A stretch of 64,000 bases of DNA from Glycomyces luteolus (GCF_027622875.1 NZ_JAPZVP010000022.1:1-64000), one strand, 5' to 3'. Shown: positions 47,617-57,710, counted from the stretch's first letter. A program made the numbers and translations. Notes: generated by a model from the sequence alone, not told the origin.

Positions 47617-47862
47617 TTAGCGGGTCTGGCTGGTGTACGGGAGCAGAGCCATTTCGCGGGCGTTCTTGACGGCCGCGGCGATCTGGCGCTGCTGCTGGGT
47701 GGTCACGCCGGTCACACGACGGGCACGGATCTTGCCGCGGTCGGAGATGAACTTCCGCAGCAGCGCCGTGTCCTTGTAGTCGACGTACTCGATACCCTCT
47801 TTTTCAAGCGGGTTCGGCTTCTTCTTCGGCTTCCGCAGGGGAGCCGATTTCGGGTTGGCCAT
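47617..47862 (-). CDS. rpsR: 30S ribosomal protein bS18
   Basis: This 81-aa protein shows [21 protein letters not shown] and [32 protein letters not shown], the complete bS18 core. The N-terminal [13 protein letters not shown] lacks the zinc-binding cysteines, so this is the C-minus form of bS18. A second, zinc-binding paralogue would be expected elsewhere only if the strain has such a set. bS18 pairs with bS6, encoded in the same operon. Confidence 0.96.
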   Translation of the reverse strand: MANPKSAPLRKPKKKPNPLEKEGIEYVDYKDTALLRKFISDRGKIRARRVTGVTTQQQRQIAAAVKNAREMALLPYTSQTR

Positions 47863-47928
47863 GTGTTGTCTTGCCTCTTACTCGAGATCGTTACCGGACT
47901 GCTGTGCTCTTGAAAAGCAGCGGCCCGA

Positions 47929-48438
47929 TTAGAACGGCGGGTCCTCGTCGAAGCCTCCACCGCCGGCGGAAGCGCCGGCAGGGGCGGCCGAGGCCCAAGG
48001 GTCGTCAGGTGCGGAGCCGCCACCGGTGTTGCCGCCGCCCCCGAAGGAACGACCGCCACCGCCGCCGGAACCGCTGCCGGACTTGTTGAGCTTCGCTGTG
48101 GAAAAACGCAGCGCGGGGCCGACTTCCTCGACGTCGAGCTCGTACACAGTGCGCTTCTCGCCCTCGCGGGTCTCGTAGCTGCGCTGCTTGAGCCTGCCCT
48201 GCACGATCACGCGGGTACCGCGCGACAGGGACTCGGCGACGTTCTCGGCGTACTGGCGCCAGACGCTGCAGGTGAGGAACAGGGCCTCACCGTCTTTCCA
48301 CGCGTTCGACTCGCGGTCGAACGTGCGCGGGGTCGATGCGATTCGGAACTTCGCGACGGCGGCACCGGACGGCGTGTAACGCAGTTCGGGGTCGTCGACG
48401 AGGTTGCCGATAACCGTGATGACTGTCTCTCCTGCCAT
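47929..48438 (-). CDS. ssb: Single-stranded DNA-binding protein
   Basis: This 169-aa protein begins [20 protein letters not shown] with the OB fold up to about residue 112 ([12 protein letters not shown]-like and [19 protein letters not shown]). A Gly/Ser-rich linker follows, and the end DEDPPF is the tip that recruits partner proteins. It lies 40 bp after rpsF and 66 bp before rpsR, as in many actinobacteria. Confidence 0.96.
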   Translation of the reverse strand: MAGETVITVIGNLVDDPELRYTPSGAAVAKFRIASTPRTFDRESNAWKDGEALFLTCSVWRQYAENVAESLSRGTRVIVQGRLKQRSYETREGEKRTVYELDVEEVGPALRFSTAKLNKSGSGSGGGGGRSFGGGGNTGGGSAPDDPWASAAPAGASAGGGGFDEDPPF

Positions 48439-48478
48439 GACCTCTTCTCCCTAAGGTCTCGCAGTTGCAAGGGTCGGG

Positions 48479-48769
48479 TTACCGAAGCTCCGGTCGCAGC
48501 ACCTTGGTGCGCAGCACCGACTCGTTGAGTCGAAGCTGGCGGTCCATCTCAGCGACGGGACCGGGCTCGGACTGCAGGTCGATGACGGCGTAGATGCCCT
48601 CGTTGCTCTTGTTGATCTCGTAGGCGAGACGGCGCCGGCCCCAGACGTCGATCTTGTCGACGGTCCCTCCGGCGTCCTTGACGCCCTTCAGGAACCTGTC
48701 CAGCGTCGGGCTGACCTGTGCTTCCTCGATGTTCGGTTCGAGGATCACCATGAGTTCGTAGTGCCGCAA
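48479..48769 (-). CDS. rpsF: 30S ribosomal protein bS6
   Basis: This 96-aa protein reads [20 protein letters not shown] and later [20 protein letters not shown], the bS6 signature. The correct start is a TTG at 48769 immediately before RHYEL, with GGTGGAG five bases upstream on the mRNA. Upstream in-frame codons do not fit the family. It opens the ribosomal operon. A leader hairpin just upstream may provide feedback control. Confidence 0.95.
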   Translation of the reverse strand: MRHYELMVILEPNIEEAQVSPTLDRFLKGVKDAGGTVDKIDVWGRRRLAYEINKSNEGIYAVIDLQSEPGPVAEMDRQLRLNESVLRTKVLRPELR

Positions 48770-48779
48770 GATCGCTCCA

Positions 48780-48822
48780 CCCCCTTTGGTCTCAACGGCT
48801 GCGGTCTCTCCGCAGCAGGAGG
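48780..48822 (-). promoter_or_regulatory. Candidate bS6:bS18 autoregulatory leader
   Basis: On the rpsF mRNA a perfect stem GCUGCGG/CCGCAGC (48798-48804 and 48810-48816) is followed by CCG and an open stretch. It is bracketed by CCUCC (48818-48822) that can pair with GGGGG (48780-48784) at the edge of the ribosome site. The reported bS6:bS18 leader in other bacteria has two helices around a conserved CCG. Assignment here is by that likeness only. Confidence 0.4.
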
Positions 48823-49052
48823 ATTCACTTGCGCGTGCCGCGCCGCCCCGAGTTCGGGCCGGTACGGACAACCGGGCAATCGTACCTGCTTACAGGCGGT
48901 GCGGCTTCACTGCGCCGCCTGGATGTGACGCTACCGGCCGGGTACGACATTCGCGGCCCCGACACCGAACCCGCCGCGCCGTTCGCGGCCCCGCGCCGAC
49001 TGAGCTTCGCCTCACACCCGGCCCCGACACCCTGCGCGCTAAGTTGGAACGC

Positions 49053-50714
<1,662 letters not shown>

Positions 50715-50732
50715 CCGCTCCCGTCGCATAGG

Positions 50733-50759
50733 GGCCGTACGCTCATCGGGCGTACGGCC
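50733..50759 (+). terminator. Terminator after the fumarase gene
   Basis: GGCCGTACGC (50733-50742) and its exact complement (50750-50759) surround seven bases, 19 bases after the fumarase stop. Confidence 0.7.
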
Positions 50760-50782
50760 TCCGACGTCTTTCAGGAAGCACT

Positions 50783-50890
50783 ATGGACGAACGGCTGCGC
50801 GCGCTCGCCGAACGCGACTACGCGAACGGCACTGGAGCGAGCCGCGACGTTCACCTTCCGCCGCTGGGAGGACGTCCGGGGCGGGAGTGA
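50783..50890 (+). pseudogene. Short ORF, possible gene remnant
   Basis: An ATG behind AGGAAG opens MDERLRALAERDYANG; a shift of frame would continue ALERAATFTFRRWEDVR. The protein-like composition of both parts suggests a gene start broken by a frameshift soon after its start. I cannot name the family. Confidence 0.25.
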
Positions 50891-50940
50891 GCGCCCGGGG
50901 TCGAGCCTGTGAACCGACTGCAGCTGCGGGGTACGGCAAT

Positions 50941-51351
50941 TCAGGCGGCGCCGCGGCGGCGGCGTTCGTGCGGCCGTTCGGCAAGGCGCCGTTCGCGTTT
51001 GCCTCGCGCGAGCTCGGTCTCGAGGGCGTCGAGCGGACCGGCGAACCCGTCCGCGAAGCGCTCCAGCCACAGTTGCACGAGCGCGAGCCCGTCGGCGTCG
51101 ACGCCGTAGAAGCGCCGGGTCCCCTCGGCCCGCACGGTCACGAGCCCTGCCTCGCGGAGGACCTTGAGGTGCTGGGAGACGGCGGGCTGGGAGATCCCGC
51201 CACGCCCGGCGAACAGCGTCCCGAGCGCCTCGGCGACCGCCCCGGCCGGGCGCTCGCCCCCGCCGAGGAGCTCCATGATCCGGCGGCGCACCGGATCGCC
51301 GAGGGCGTCGAACGCGGCCTCGGCCGAAGCGCCCGTCGCGTCCTCGCTCAC
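50941..51351 (-). CDS. ArsR-family regulator
   Basis: This 136-aa protein begins AAFDALGDPVRRRIMELLGGGERPAGAVA and has recognition helix ISQPAVSQHLKVLREAGL and wing VTVRAEGTRRFYGVD. The C-terminal helix LVQLWLERFADGF and a very basic tail follow. No metal site is evident. The GTG start at 51351 overlaps the stop of the SRPBCC gene (GTGA). The order is SRPBCC then ArsR, the reverse of the pair at 0.7-1.5 kb. Confidence 0.9.
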   Translation of the reverse strand: MSEDATGASAEAAFDALGDPVRRRIMELLGGGERPAGAVAEALGTLFAGRGGISQPAVSQHLKVLREAGLVTVRAEGTRRFYGVDADGLALVQLWLERFADGFAGPLDALETELARGKRERRLAERPHERRRRGAA

Positions 51352-51704
51352 GATTCCGGCTGCTGCGGCGGCACCGTGTAGAACGCGACGACCGCGTCCA
51401 CGGCGGCCTTCGCCGCCTCCGGGTCGTCGCCGTCGGCGATCGCGGCCGCGCCCCAGGCATCGCCCAGGAGGCGCGCGTACGCGATGCCCTCGGTGCCGGT
51501 CATCCACTGCTCCCACTCGTCGGGGTCCAGGGACTCGGCGGTCTCGAGGTAGTGGCCGAAGCTGTGCAGGAGCCCGTCCCAGCCGATGCCGACCGCGCCG
51601 GGCCCGTACTGGCGCCACATCTCCGGGTCGACCGGGGCCTCGTGGACGAGTTCGAGCACGGTGCCCTCGCCCTCCTCGCTCAAGCGCACCTCGAGCCAGG
51701 ACAT
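51348..51704 (-). CDS. SRPBCC-family protein, C-terminal half only
   Basis: This 118-aa protein reads SWLEVRLSEEGEGTVLELVH, YGPGAVGIGWDGLLHSFGHYLE and a C-terminal helix. It matches the second half of AHSA1-like proteins, which are usually about 150-180 aa, so the N-terminal APRERVWxA part is absent. The truncated protein keeps a good start codon and sits directly behind the inverted repeat, which suggests that it is expressed. It may be a shortened functional form or the result of a deletion. Confidence 0.72.
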   Translation of the reverse strand: MSWLEVRLSEEGEGTVLELVHEAPVDPEMWRQYGPGAVGIGWDGLLHSFGHYLETAESLDPDEWEQWMTGTEGIAYARLLGDAWGAAAIADGDDPEAAKAAVDAVVAFYTVPPQQPES

Positions 51705-51729
51705 GCCGCCTCTCGGGGATCGGGCATTG

Positions 51730-51769
51730 CCGCCTCCTAATATAAGTTGCTACTTATATTAGGAGGCGG
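51730..51769. promoter_or_regulatory. Perfect 18-bp inverted repeat: ArsR operator and/or terminator
   Basis: CCGCCTCCTAATATAAGT (51730-51747) and its exact complement (51752-51769) enclose TGCT. The inner A/T-rich part with AAGT/ACTT resembles ArsR operators; the outer G/C part would stabilise a terminator. It lies 26 bp before the SRPBCC-ArsR start codon and 30 bp after the cystathionine beta-synthase stop, so it may serve both. Confidence 0.7.
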
Positions 51770-51799
51770 GGTCGACAGCGTCAACCGAACGCCGAAGAA

Positions 51800-53164
51800 T
51801 CAGTGCTCGACGTAACTGAGCAGGTCCTGCCGGGTGAGCACGCCCACCGGCTTGCCCTCCGCGAACACCATGAGCGCGTCCCGGTCCTGCAGCGCCGCGA
51901 CGGCCCGCTCGACCTGCTCGCCCGAGCCGATCGTCGGCAGCGGATCGCCGATGTGCCGCTCGATCGGGTCGTGCAGCGTCGCCCGCCCTGAGAACAGGGC
52001 GTCCATCAAGTCCCGCTCGGCGACCGCCCCGGCCACCTCGCCGCTGGTCACCGGCGGTTCGGCCTTGAGCACCGGCATCTGGCTGACCCCGTACTGGCGC
52101 ATGATGTCGATGGCCTCGCGCACCGTGTCCTGCGGGTGCACGTGGACGAGCTCGGGAATGTTCGCGCCCTTGCTGCCCAGCACCTCGCCCACGGTCGTCT
52201 CGCCGGAGCCGCCCATGAAACCGAACTCGGTCATCCACTCGTCGTTGAAGATCTTCGAGAGGTACCCGCGGCCGCCGTCGGGCAGGATCACCACGATCAC
52301 GTCGTCCGGGGCGGCGTCGCGGGCCACCGCGAGCGCCCCGACCACGGCCATCCCCGCCGAACCGCCCACGAGCAGGCCCTCCTCGCGCGCGAGGCGCCGC
52401 GTCATCGCGAACGACTCCGCGTCGGTGACCTCCACGATCCGGTCGGCCAGCGTGCGGTCGTAGTTCTCGGGCCAGAAGTCCTCGCCCACGCCCTCGACCA
52501 GGTACGGCCGCCCGGTCCCTCCCGAGTAGACGGAGCCCTCGGGGTCGGCGCCCACGACCTGCACCTTCCCGCCCGAGACCTCCTTGAGGTACTTGCCGAT
52601 CCCGGTGATCGTGCCGCCCGTGCCGACCCCCGCGACCAGGTGCGTGATCTTCCCGTCCGTCTGCTTCCACAGCTCGGGGCCGGTCTGGTGGTAGTGCGAG
52701 GCCGGGTTCGCCGGGTTCGAGTACTGGTCGGGCTTCCACGCGCCGTCGATCTCGTGGATGAGCCGGTCGGAGACCTTGTAGTAGGAGCGCGGGTCCTCGG
52801 GGTCGACCGCGGTCGGGCACACGACGACCTCCGCGCCGTACGCCTTCAGGACGTTCCGCTTGTCCTCGGAGACCTTGTCGGGGCACACGAACACGCACTT
52901 GTAGCCGCGCTGCTGCGCCACCATCGCCAGGCCCACACCCGTGTTCCCACTGGTCGGCTCGACGATCGTGCCGCCCGGCCTCAGGGCGCCGGAGGCCTCG
53001 GCCTCGTCGATCATGCGCTGGGCGATGCGGTCCTTGATGGACCCGCCGGGGTTGAGGTACTCGACCTTCGCGAGCACCGTCGCGGCCACGCCTTCGGTGA
53101 CCGCGTTGAGCCGCACCAGCGGGGTGTTGCCGATGAGGTCGAGGACGGATTCGTAGTACTGCAT
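51800..53164 (-). CDS. Cystathionine beta-synthase with CBS domain pair
   Basis: The protein (454 aa from ATG 53164; a GTG two codons upstream is possible) starts MQYYESVLDLIGNTPLVRLN. The PLP lysine is in NPGGSIKDRIAQRMI, the phosphate-binding loop is SGNTGVGLAMVAQQRG, and GVGTGGTITGIGKYL follows. Residues about 330-454 form two CBS motifs (TVREAIDIMRQYGVSQMPVL and the end VGVLTRQDLLSYVEH). It condenses serine with homocysteine; O-acetylserine sulfhydrylase activity is the alternative. It is divergent from the 6-phosphogluconate dehydrogenase gene. Confidence 0.93.
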   Translation of the reverse strand: MQYYESVLDLIGNTPLVRLNAVTEGVAATVLAKVEYLNPGGSIKDRIAQRMIDEAEASGALRPGGTIVEPTSGNTGVGLAMVAQQRGYKCVFVCPDKVSEDKRNVLKAYGAEVVVCPTAVDPEDPRSYYKVSDRLIHEIDGAWKPDQYSNPANPASHYHQTGPELWKQTDGKITHLVAGVGTGGTITGIGKYLKEVSGGKVQVVGADPEGSVYSGGTGRPYLVEGVGEDFWPENYDRTLADRIVEVTDAESFAMTRRLAREEGLLVGGSAGMAVVGALAVARDAAPDDVIVVILPDGGRGYLSKIFNDEWMTEFGFMGGSGETTVGEVLGSKGANIPELVHVHPQDTVREAIDIMRQYGVSQMPVLKAEPPVTSGEVAGAVAERDLMDALFSGRATLHDPIERHIGDPLPTIGSGEQVERAVAALQDRDALMVFAEGKPVGVLTRQDLLSYVEH

Positions 53165-53379
53165 GCTCACAGCCTATGCCTGAGGGCCGTGCGAGGACCG
53201 GAGCCCAGGCCGCGCGACCTGGACGCGGACCCGACCGGCGCGATCCGCGGCGCGGTTCCGGCCCGCAGGGCCACGCGCTTCCCGATGCGTGGATACGATC
53301 GGCCGTGGTGGCGCCCGCGCCGGGCCGACCGGCGAGAATCGGGGCGCACACCTCTTACGCAACGTAGGGAGACAATGGC

Positions 53380-54810
53380 ATGAGCACCGCCGACATCGGC
53401 GTGGTCGGGCTGGCCGTCATGGGTTCCAACCTCGCCCGCAACTTCGCCCGCCACGGCTTCACCGTCGCCGTCTACAACCGCACGCACGCCAAGACCACCG
53501 AGCTGATCGAGGCCCACGGCGACGAAGGCGACTTCGTACCCTCCGAGGAGCTCAGCGACTTCGTCGCCTCCCTCAAACGCCCCCGCAAGGCCATGATCAT
53601 GGTCCAGGCCGGCAACGCCACGGACGCGGTCATCGACCAGCTGGCCGCCCTCATGGAGCCCGGCGACATGATCATCGACGGCGGCAACGCCCACTTCGAG
53701 AACACCCGCCGCCGCGAAGCCGCCCTCCGCGACCGGGGCCTGCACTTCGTCGGCACCGGCGTCTCCGGCGGCGAAGAGGGCGCGCTCCTCGGCCCGGCGA
53801 TCATGCCCGGCGGCTCCGAGGAGTCCTACGAGTCACTCGGCCCGATCCTCGAAGCCATCGCCGCGAAGGCCCCCGACGGCACCCCGTGCTGCACCCGCCT
53901 CGGCCCCGACGGCGCCGGGCACTTCGTCAAGATGGTGCACAACGGCATCGAATACTCCGACATGCAGCTCATCGGCGAGGCCTACGACCTGCTGCGCCGC
54001 GGCGTCGGGATCGAACCGGCCGACCTCGCCAAGACCTTCTCCGAATGGAACGCCGGCGAGCTCGACTCCTACCTCATCGAGGTCACCGCCGAGGTCCTCG
54101 GCCACGTCGACGCCGCCACCGGCAAGCCGCTCGTCGACGTCATCGTCGACCAGGCCGGCCAGAAGGGCACCGGGCGCTGGACCGTCCAGAACGCCCTCGA
54201 CCTGGGCGTCCCGGTCACCGGCATCGCCGAGGCCACCTTCGCCCGCGCGCTCTCCAGCGGCACCAGGCAGCGCGAAGGCGCCGTCGACCTGCTCACCGGC
54301 CCCACCGCCAAAGTGGACTTCCCCGCCGACTTCGTCGAAGACGTCCGCCAGGCGCTCTACGCCTCCAAGATCGTCGCGTACGCGCAGGGCTTCGACCAGA
54401 TCGCCGCCGCCAGCGCCGAATACGACTGGGGCATCGACCTCGGCTCGTGCTCGGCGCTGTGGCGCGCGGGCTGCATCATCCGGGCGCGCTTCCTCGACCG
54501 CATCACCGAGGCCTGGCGCTCGAACCCGGAACTGCCGACGCTGCTCGCGGCGCCGGAGTTCACGAAGATCGTGACGGACGCGCAGGACGCGTGGCGCCGG
54601 GTCGTCTCGACGGCCGCGCTGGCGGGCATTCCGACGCCGGGCTTCTCGTCGGCGCTGGCGTACTACGACGGGCTGCGTTCGCGCCGCCTGCCGGCGGCTC
54701 TGATCCAGGGGCAGCGGGACTTCTTCGGCGCGCACACGTACAAGCGGGTGGACCGCGAGGGCACGTTCCACACCGACTGGTCGGGGGACCGGTCGGAGAT
54801 CGAGCTCTAG
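53380..54810 (+). CDS. gnd: 6-phosphogluconate dehydrogenase (decarboxylating)
   Basis: This 476-aa enzyme is full length for the long form. The Rossmann motif is IGVVGLAVMGSNLARNFARHG, followed by IDGGNAHFENTRRRE, GVSGGEEGALLGPAIMPGG and the catalytic Lys/His region GAGHFVKMVHNGIEYSDMQL. The C-terminal all-helical domain with RDFFGAHTYKRVDREGTFHT is typical. It makes ribulose 5-phosphate, CO2 and NADPH in the oxidative pentose phosphate pathway. AGGGAG precedes the ATG. Confidence 0.96.
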   Translation: MSTADIGVVGLAVMGSNLARNFARHGFTVAVYNRTHAKTTELIEAHGDEGDFVPSEELSDFVASLKRPRKAMIMVQAGNATDAVIDQLAALMEPGDMIIDGGNAHFENTRRREAALRDRGLHFVGTGVSGGEEGALLGPAIMPGGSEESYESLGPILEAIAAKAPDGTPCCTRLGPDGAGHFVKMVHNGIEYSDMQLIGEAYDLLRRGVGIEPADLAKTFSEWNAGELDSYLIEVTAEVLGHVDAATGKPLVDVIVDQAGQKGTGRWTVQNALDLGVPVTGIAEATFARALSSGTRQREGAVDLLTGPTAKVDFPADFVEDVRQALYASKIVAYAQGFDQIAAASAEYDWGIDLGSCSALWRAGCIIRARFLDRITEAWRSNPELPTLLAAPEFTKIVTDAQDAWRRVVSTAALAGIPTPGFSSALAYYDGLRSRRLPAALIQGQRDFFGAHTYKRVDREGTFHTDWSGDRSEIEL

Positions 54811-54820
54811 ACACGCTTTG

Positions 54821-54860
54821 ACGGCGCCGCCTCCGCTCAGTCGAGCGGGGGCGGCGCCGT
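54821..54860. terminator. Terminator between gnd and the Nudix cluster
   Basis: An 18-base arm (54821-54838) pairs with 54843-54860 with one G-U type mismatch around AGTC. It lies between convergent genes, 10 bp after gnd and 15 bp before the end of the last Nudix gene, and probably works both ways. Confidence 0.8.
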
Positions 54861-54875
54861 TTCGCTTGCGGGCGT

Positions 54876-55400
54876 TCAGTCCACGTCGGGGAAGACGGGG
54901 CCGTGGGAGCCGCCGAGGTCGACCGGCGCGGCGGGCACGTCGCCGTCGCGCAGGCGTTTGACCAGGGACACCAGGCGGTCGGGCTCGATCATGCCGTCGG
55001 AGGAGCCCAGCGCGCCGATCGGCAGCCAGTCGAAGCCGAGGCCGAGTTCGTATCCGGCGCCGGCGGTCATGCGCGGCGCGAAGCGCTCGACGCGGTGGAA
55101 GAAGTACCAGTTCTTCTGGACGAGCAGCCGCCCGTGCGGGAAGCAGACGTAGACGCCGTGGGCGACGGGGCCGTGGAGGGCCTCGCGGTCGATGCGCAGG
55201 CCGGTCTCCTCGTGGACTTCGCGGACCGCCGCGTCGGCGAGGTCCTCGCCGTCCTCGACGCCGCCGCCCGGGGTGAACCAGCGGGTCACGCCGTCGCGGC
55301 AGCGGTCGCCGCCCATGTGGAGCACCGTGTCGTCGGGTGCGAGGAGCACGACCCGCGCGGAAGTGCGGGATTCGGCGCCGGTCAGGGCTTCGATGCTCAT
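54876..55400 (-). CDS. Nudix hydrolase 1 of 5
   Basis: This 174-aa protein has the Nudix box with GGGVEDGEDLADAAV and REVHEETGL (about residues 45-67), preceded by WFTP. Metal-binding glutamates are intact. FPHGRLLVQKNWYFFHRVERFAP between box and C-terminal helix is shared in pattern with the next genes. It is the 3'-most of five tandem paralogues and its ATG overlaps the preceding stop (TGATG). The substrate is a nucleoside diphosphate derivative of unknown identity. Confidence 0.9.
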   Translation of the reverse strand: MSIEALTGAESRTSARVVLLAPDDTVLHMGGDRCRDGVTRWFTPGGGVEDGEDLADAAVREVHEETGLRIDREALHGPVAHGVYVCFPHGRLLVQKNWYFFHRVERFAPRMTAGAGYELGLGFDWLPIGALGSSDGMIEPDRLVSLVKRLRDGDVPAAPVDLGGSHGPVFPDVD

Positions 55401-55927
55401 CACACGGAGGTGCCGTCTCGGGGGTCCCCGGCCGGTTCGAGGCGCAGCGCCTCGGCGGGGATGTCGCCGTCGATGAGCCGCTTCAGCAGGCCGAGCAGCG
55501 GGTCGCCGGGGGTGTCGAAGCCGCCGTCGTCGCTGAGCTCGTCGACGCGGACCCACCGGAATTCGAGGTCCTGCTCGTAGGCGTCGCCGCCGGAGACGTG
55601 CGGGGTGTAGCGCTGGACGCGCGTGAAGAACAGGTAGTTGTCCTGGGTGAAGAGCGCGCCGTCCTTCGGGCGGCTGAAGGCGCGGCGGGCGACCGGGCCG
55701 ACGAGGTCGCCGTCGCCGATGCGCAGGCCGGTCTCCTCGAACAGCTCGCGGACGGCGGCGTCGGCGGGGGTCTCGCCGGCGTCGATGCCGCCGCCGGGCA
55801 GGAACCAGCGGGCGGGGCGCTCCGGGGTCGCGGACCGGCCGATGAACAGGACCGCGTCCTGTTCATCGATCACGATGCACCGCGCGCCGTAGCGGTCGAT
55901 TCGGGTGGGTTCGTTCGTCGCGCTCAC
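55400..55927 (-). CDS. Nudix hydrolase 2 of 5
   Basis: This 175-aa protein has YGARCIVIDEQDAVLFIG as first strands, WFLPGGGIDAGETPADAAV and RELFEETGL as an intact Nudix box, and the ending LLGLLKRLIDGDIPAEAL found in similar form in the neighbours. It overlaps the third gene by four bases (ATGA) and the first by one. No signal peptide is present. Confidence 0.9.
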   Translation of the reverse strand: MSATNEPTRIDRYGARCIVIDEQDAVLFIGRSATPERPARWFLPGGGIDAGETPADAAVRELFEETGLRIGDGDLVGPVARRAFSRPKDGALFTQDNYLFFTRVQRYTPHVSGGDAYEQDLEFRWVRVDELSDDGGFDTPGDPLLGLLKRLIDGDIPAEALRLEPAGDPRDGTSV

Positions 55928-56493
55928 CGGTCAAGTATGGGGGCACGCTCCGTAGCCGTCCACCCTCTATCGGGATCCCATGTCCAAGCGCCCCATGGAA
56001 TCGGAACGGGCGCAACAGGAGTCGCGCCCGCCATCAGTCCCTTGAGCAGGCCCGCGACCCTCGCGGGGAACACCAGTGCGTCCGCTTCGGCGATCGCGTC
56101 GAGGCTGAGCCAGCGCGCCTCGGTGAACTCGGCCCGCTCGATGTCCTCGAGCCGGTCGCGGGCGGGCGCGAAATGCGGGACGCGCAGGAAGAAGTACGCG
56201 TCGCGGGAGCGGATGACCAAGTCGGGGCTGTCGGACCAGTCGCCTTCGGTCTCGGCCACGACCGGCCCCAGCGCGCCCGGGTCGATCCGCAGGCCGGTCT
56301 CTTCGAACACCTCCCGGGCCGCGCCCTCCTCGAGCGTCTCGCCCTCGTCGAGCCCGCCGCCGGGCGTCACGTAGTACTCGACGCCCGGGCCCATGTAGTC
56401 GCGGCTGTAGAACAGCAGCACCCGGTCGTCCTCGTCGGCGAGGAGCACCCGCGCGCACCGCCGCCGGATCACCTTGGCTTCTGGGGTGGTCAT
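55924..56493 (-). CDS. Nudix hydrolase 3 of 5
   Basis: This 189-aa protein begins VIRRRCARVLLADEDDRVLLFYSRDYMGPG and has VTPGGGLDEGETLEEGA followed by REVFEETGL, an intact box. The middle reads YFFLRVPHFAPARDRL and the end LLKGLMAGATPVAPVPIPW. It lies 33 bp after the fourth gene in the direction of reading. Confidence 0.9.
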   Translation of the reverse strand: MTTPEAKVIRRRCARVLLADEDDRVLLFYSRDYMGPGVEYYVTPGGGLDEGETLEEGAAREVFEETGLRIDPGALGPVVAETEGDWSDSPDLVIRSRDAYFFLRVPHFAPARDRLEDIERAEFTEARWLSLDAIAEADALVFPARVAGLLKGLMAGATPVAPVPIPWGAWTWDPDRGWTATERAPILDR

Positions 56494-56526
56494 GGTCCGA
56501 GTATCCGGACCGCGGGGCCGCCGCGT

Positions 56527-57054
56527 CTACTCCGGCAGCGGGAAGCGCTTGGTGTCACCGCGCCAGTTCGCCCACGGGAGCTCGACGGGCGCCGCCGGGA
56601 GGTCGCCGCCGACGAGCCGCTTGAGCAGGTCGGCGACGGGCACCGGGAAGATCCCGTCGTCGACGGCCTTGACCTCGTCGATCGATAGCCACATGGAACC
56701 GGTGAGCTCGCCGATCTCGCTCGCCTCGAGGTGCGCGAAGTCGACGGCGAACCGCTCGACGCGCAGCAGGAAGAACACGTGGTCGTCGGGTCCTATCCAC
56801 CAGGTTCCGGCGGTGTGCCCGACCGGCTCCCCGAGCGCGGCGGGGTCGACGCGCAGGCCGGTCTCCTCGAACAGCTCACGCGCGGCCGCCTCCGCGGCGG
56901 TCTCCTCGCCGTCGATCCCCCCGCCGATCGTCACGAAGAACTCCGACTCCGGGGTCACGAACCCCGAACTGTGCAGCAGCAGCACCCGGTCCCGCTCGTC
57001 GACGACGAGCACTCGGGCGCAGCGGCGCGGTTCCGTTCCAGCGGTGTCAGTCAT
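56527..57054 (-). CDS. Nudix hydrolase 4 of 5
   Basis: This 175-aa protein begins RRCARVLVVDERDRVLLLHSSG. The box is IGGGIDGEETAAEAAARELF followed by EETGL, and it is intact despite a Gly-to-Glu change after the first acidic pair. HVFFLLRVERFAVDFAHLEAS and the end LLKRLVGGDLPAAPVELPW match the third and fifth genes most closely. Confidence 0.9.
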   Translation of the reverse strand: MTDTAGTEPRRCARVLVVDERDRVLLLHSSGFVTPESEFFVTIGGGIDGEETAAEAAARELFEETGLRVDPAALGEPVGHTAGTWWIGPDDHVFFLLRVERFAVDFAHLEASEIGELTGSMWLSIDEVKAVDDGIFPVPVADLLKRLVGGDLPAAPVELPWANWRGDTKRFPLPE

Positions 57055-57094
57055 CCGGAAAGTATGCAGCCTGCCGAGCCGCCGCCGATCGGCG

Positions 57095-57604
57095 CTAGGG
57101 GAGGTCGACCCAGGGCAGTTCGATCGGGACGCCGGGCCGCCCGCCTCCGAGGAGCTGCTCGAGCAGGCCCGCGAGGCCGATCGGGAACACGATCGCGTCC
57201 ACCGCGTCCAGGTCCGCGGGCGACAGCCACGCGTGCCGGGCGACCTCGTCCCGCTCGCCCTCCTCCATCCCCCGGAAGTCGGGCTCGAAGCGGTCGACGC
57301 GCAAGAGGAAATAGTGCTCCTCCGCCCAGTACCGGATACCGCTGTTCGAGCGCCACCGGCCCTCGCGCCGGCACACCACCGGGCCGAGCGCCTCCGGTGC
57401 GACCCGCAGGCCGGTCTCCTCGAACACCTCCCGGGCGGCGGCCCCGGCGAGCGATTCGCCGTCCTCGACCCCGCCGCCCACCGTGAAGTAGTAGTCCCTG
57501 CCGCGCGCCGCGGACCCGTGGTTGAAGAACAACAGCACCCGCCCGTCCCCGTCCACGAGCAGTACACGCGCCGAACGCCGGACCGGATCCGCTGGAATCG
57601 CCAT
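57095..57604 (-). CDS. Nudix hydrolase 5 of 5 (promoter-proximal)
   Basis: This 169-aa protein begins RRSARVLLVDGDGRVLLFFNHG and has VGGGVEDGESLAGAAAREVF followed by EETGL, an intact box. EEHYFLLRVDRFEPDFRGME and the end LLEQLLGGGRPGVPIELPW follow. It is the first gene of the run. Upstream there are 106 bp to the end of the DUF6220-like gene, so the five genes may have their own promoter or be read through. Confidence 0.9.
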   Translation of the reverse strand: MAIPADPVRRSARVLLVDGDGRVLLFFNHGSAARGRDYYFTVGGGVEDGESLAGAAAREVFEETGLRVAPEALGPVVCRREGRWRSNSGIRYWAEEHYFLLRVDRFEPDFRGMEEGERDEVARHAWLSPADLDAVDAIVFPIGLAGLLEQLLGGGRPGVPIELPWVDLP

Positions 57605-57710
57605 ACGCGCCAGCCTAAACCGGGCGGCAAGCCGTTTCCGCCGCGGCGAAGCGGGCCCGGGAAGGCCCGCGGCGGGGTGTCGCCGCGGGCCCGGTTTCCT
57701 GGTTTCAAGC

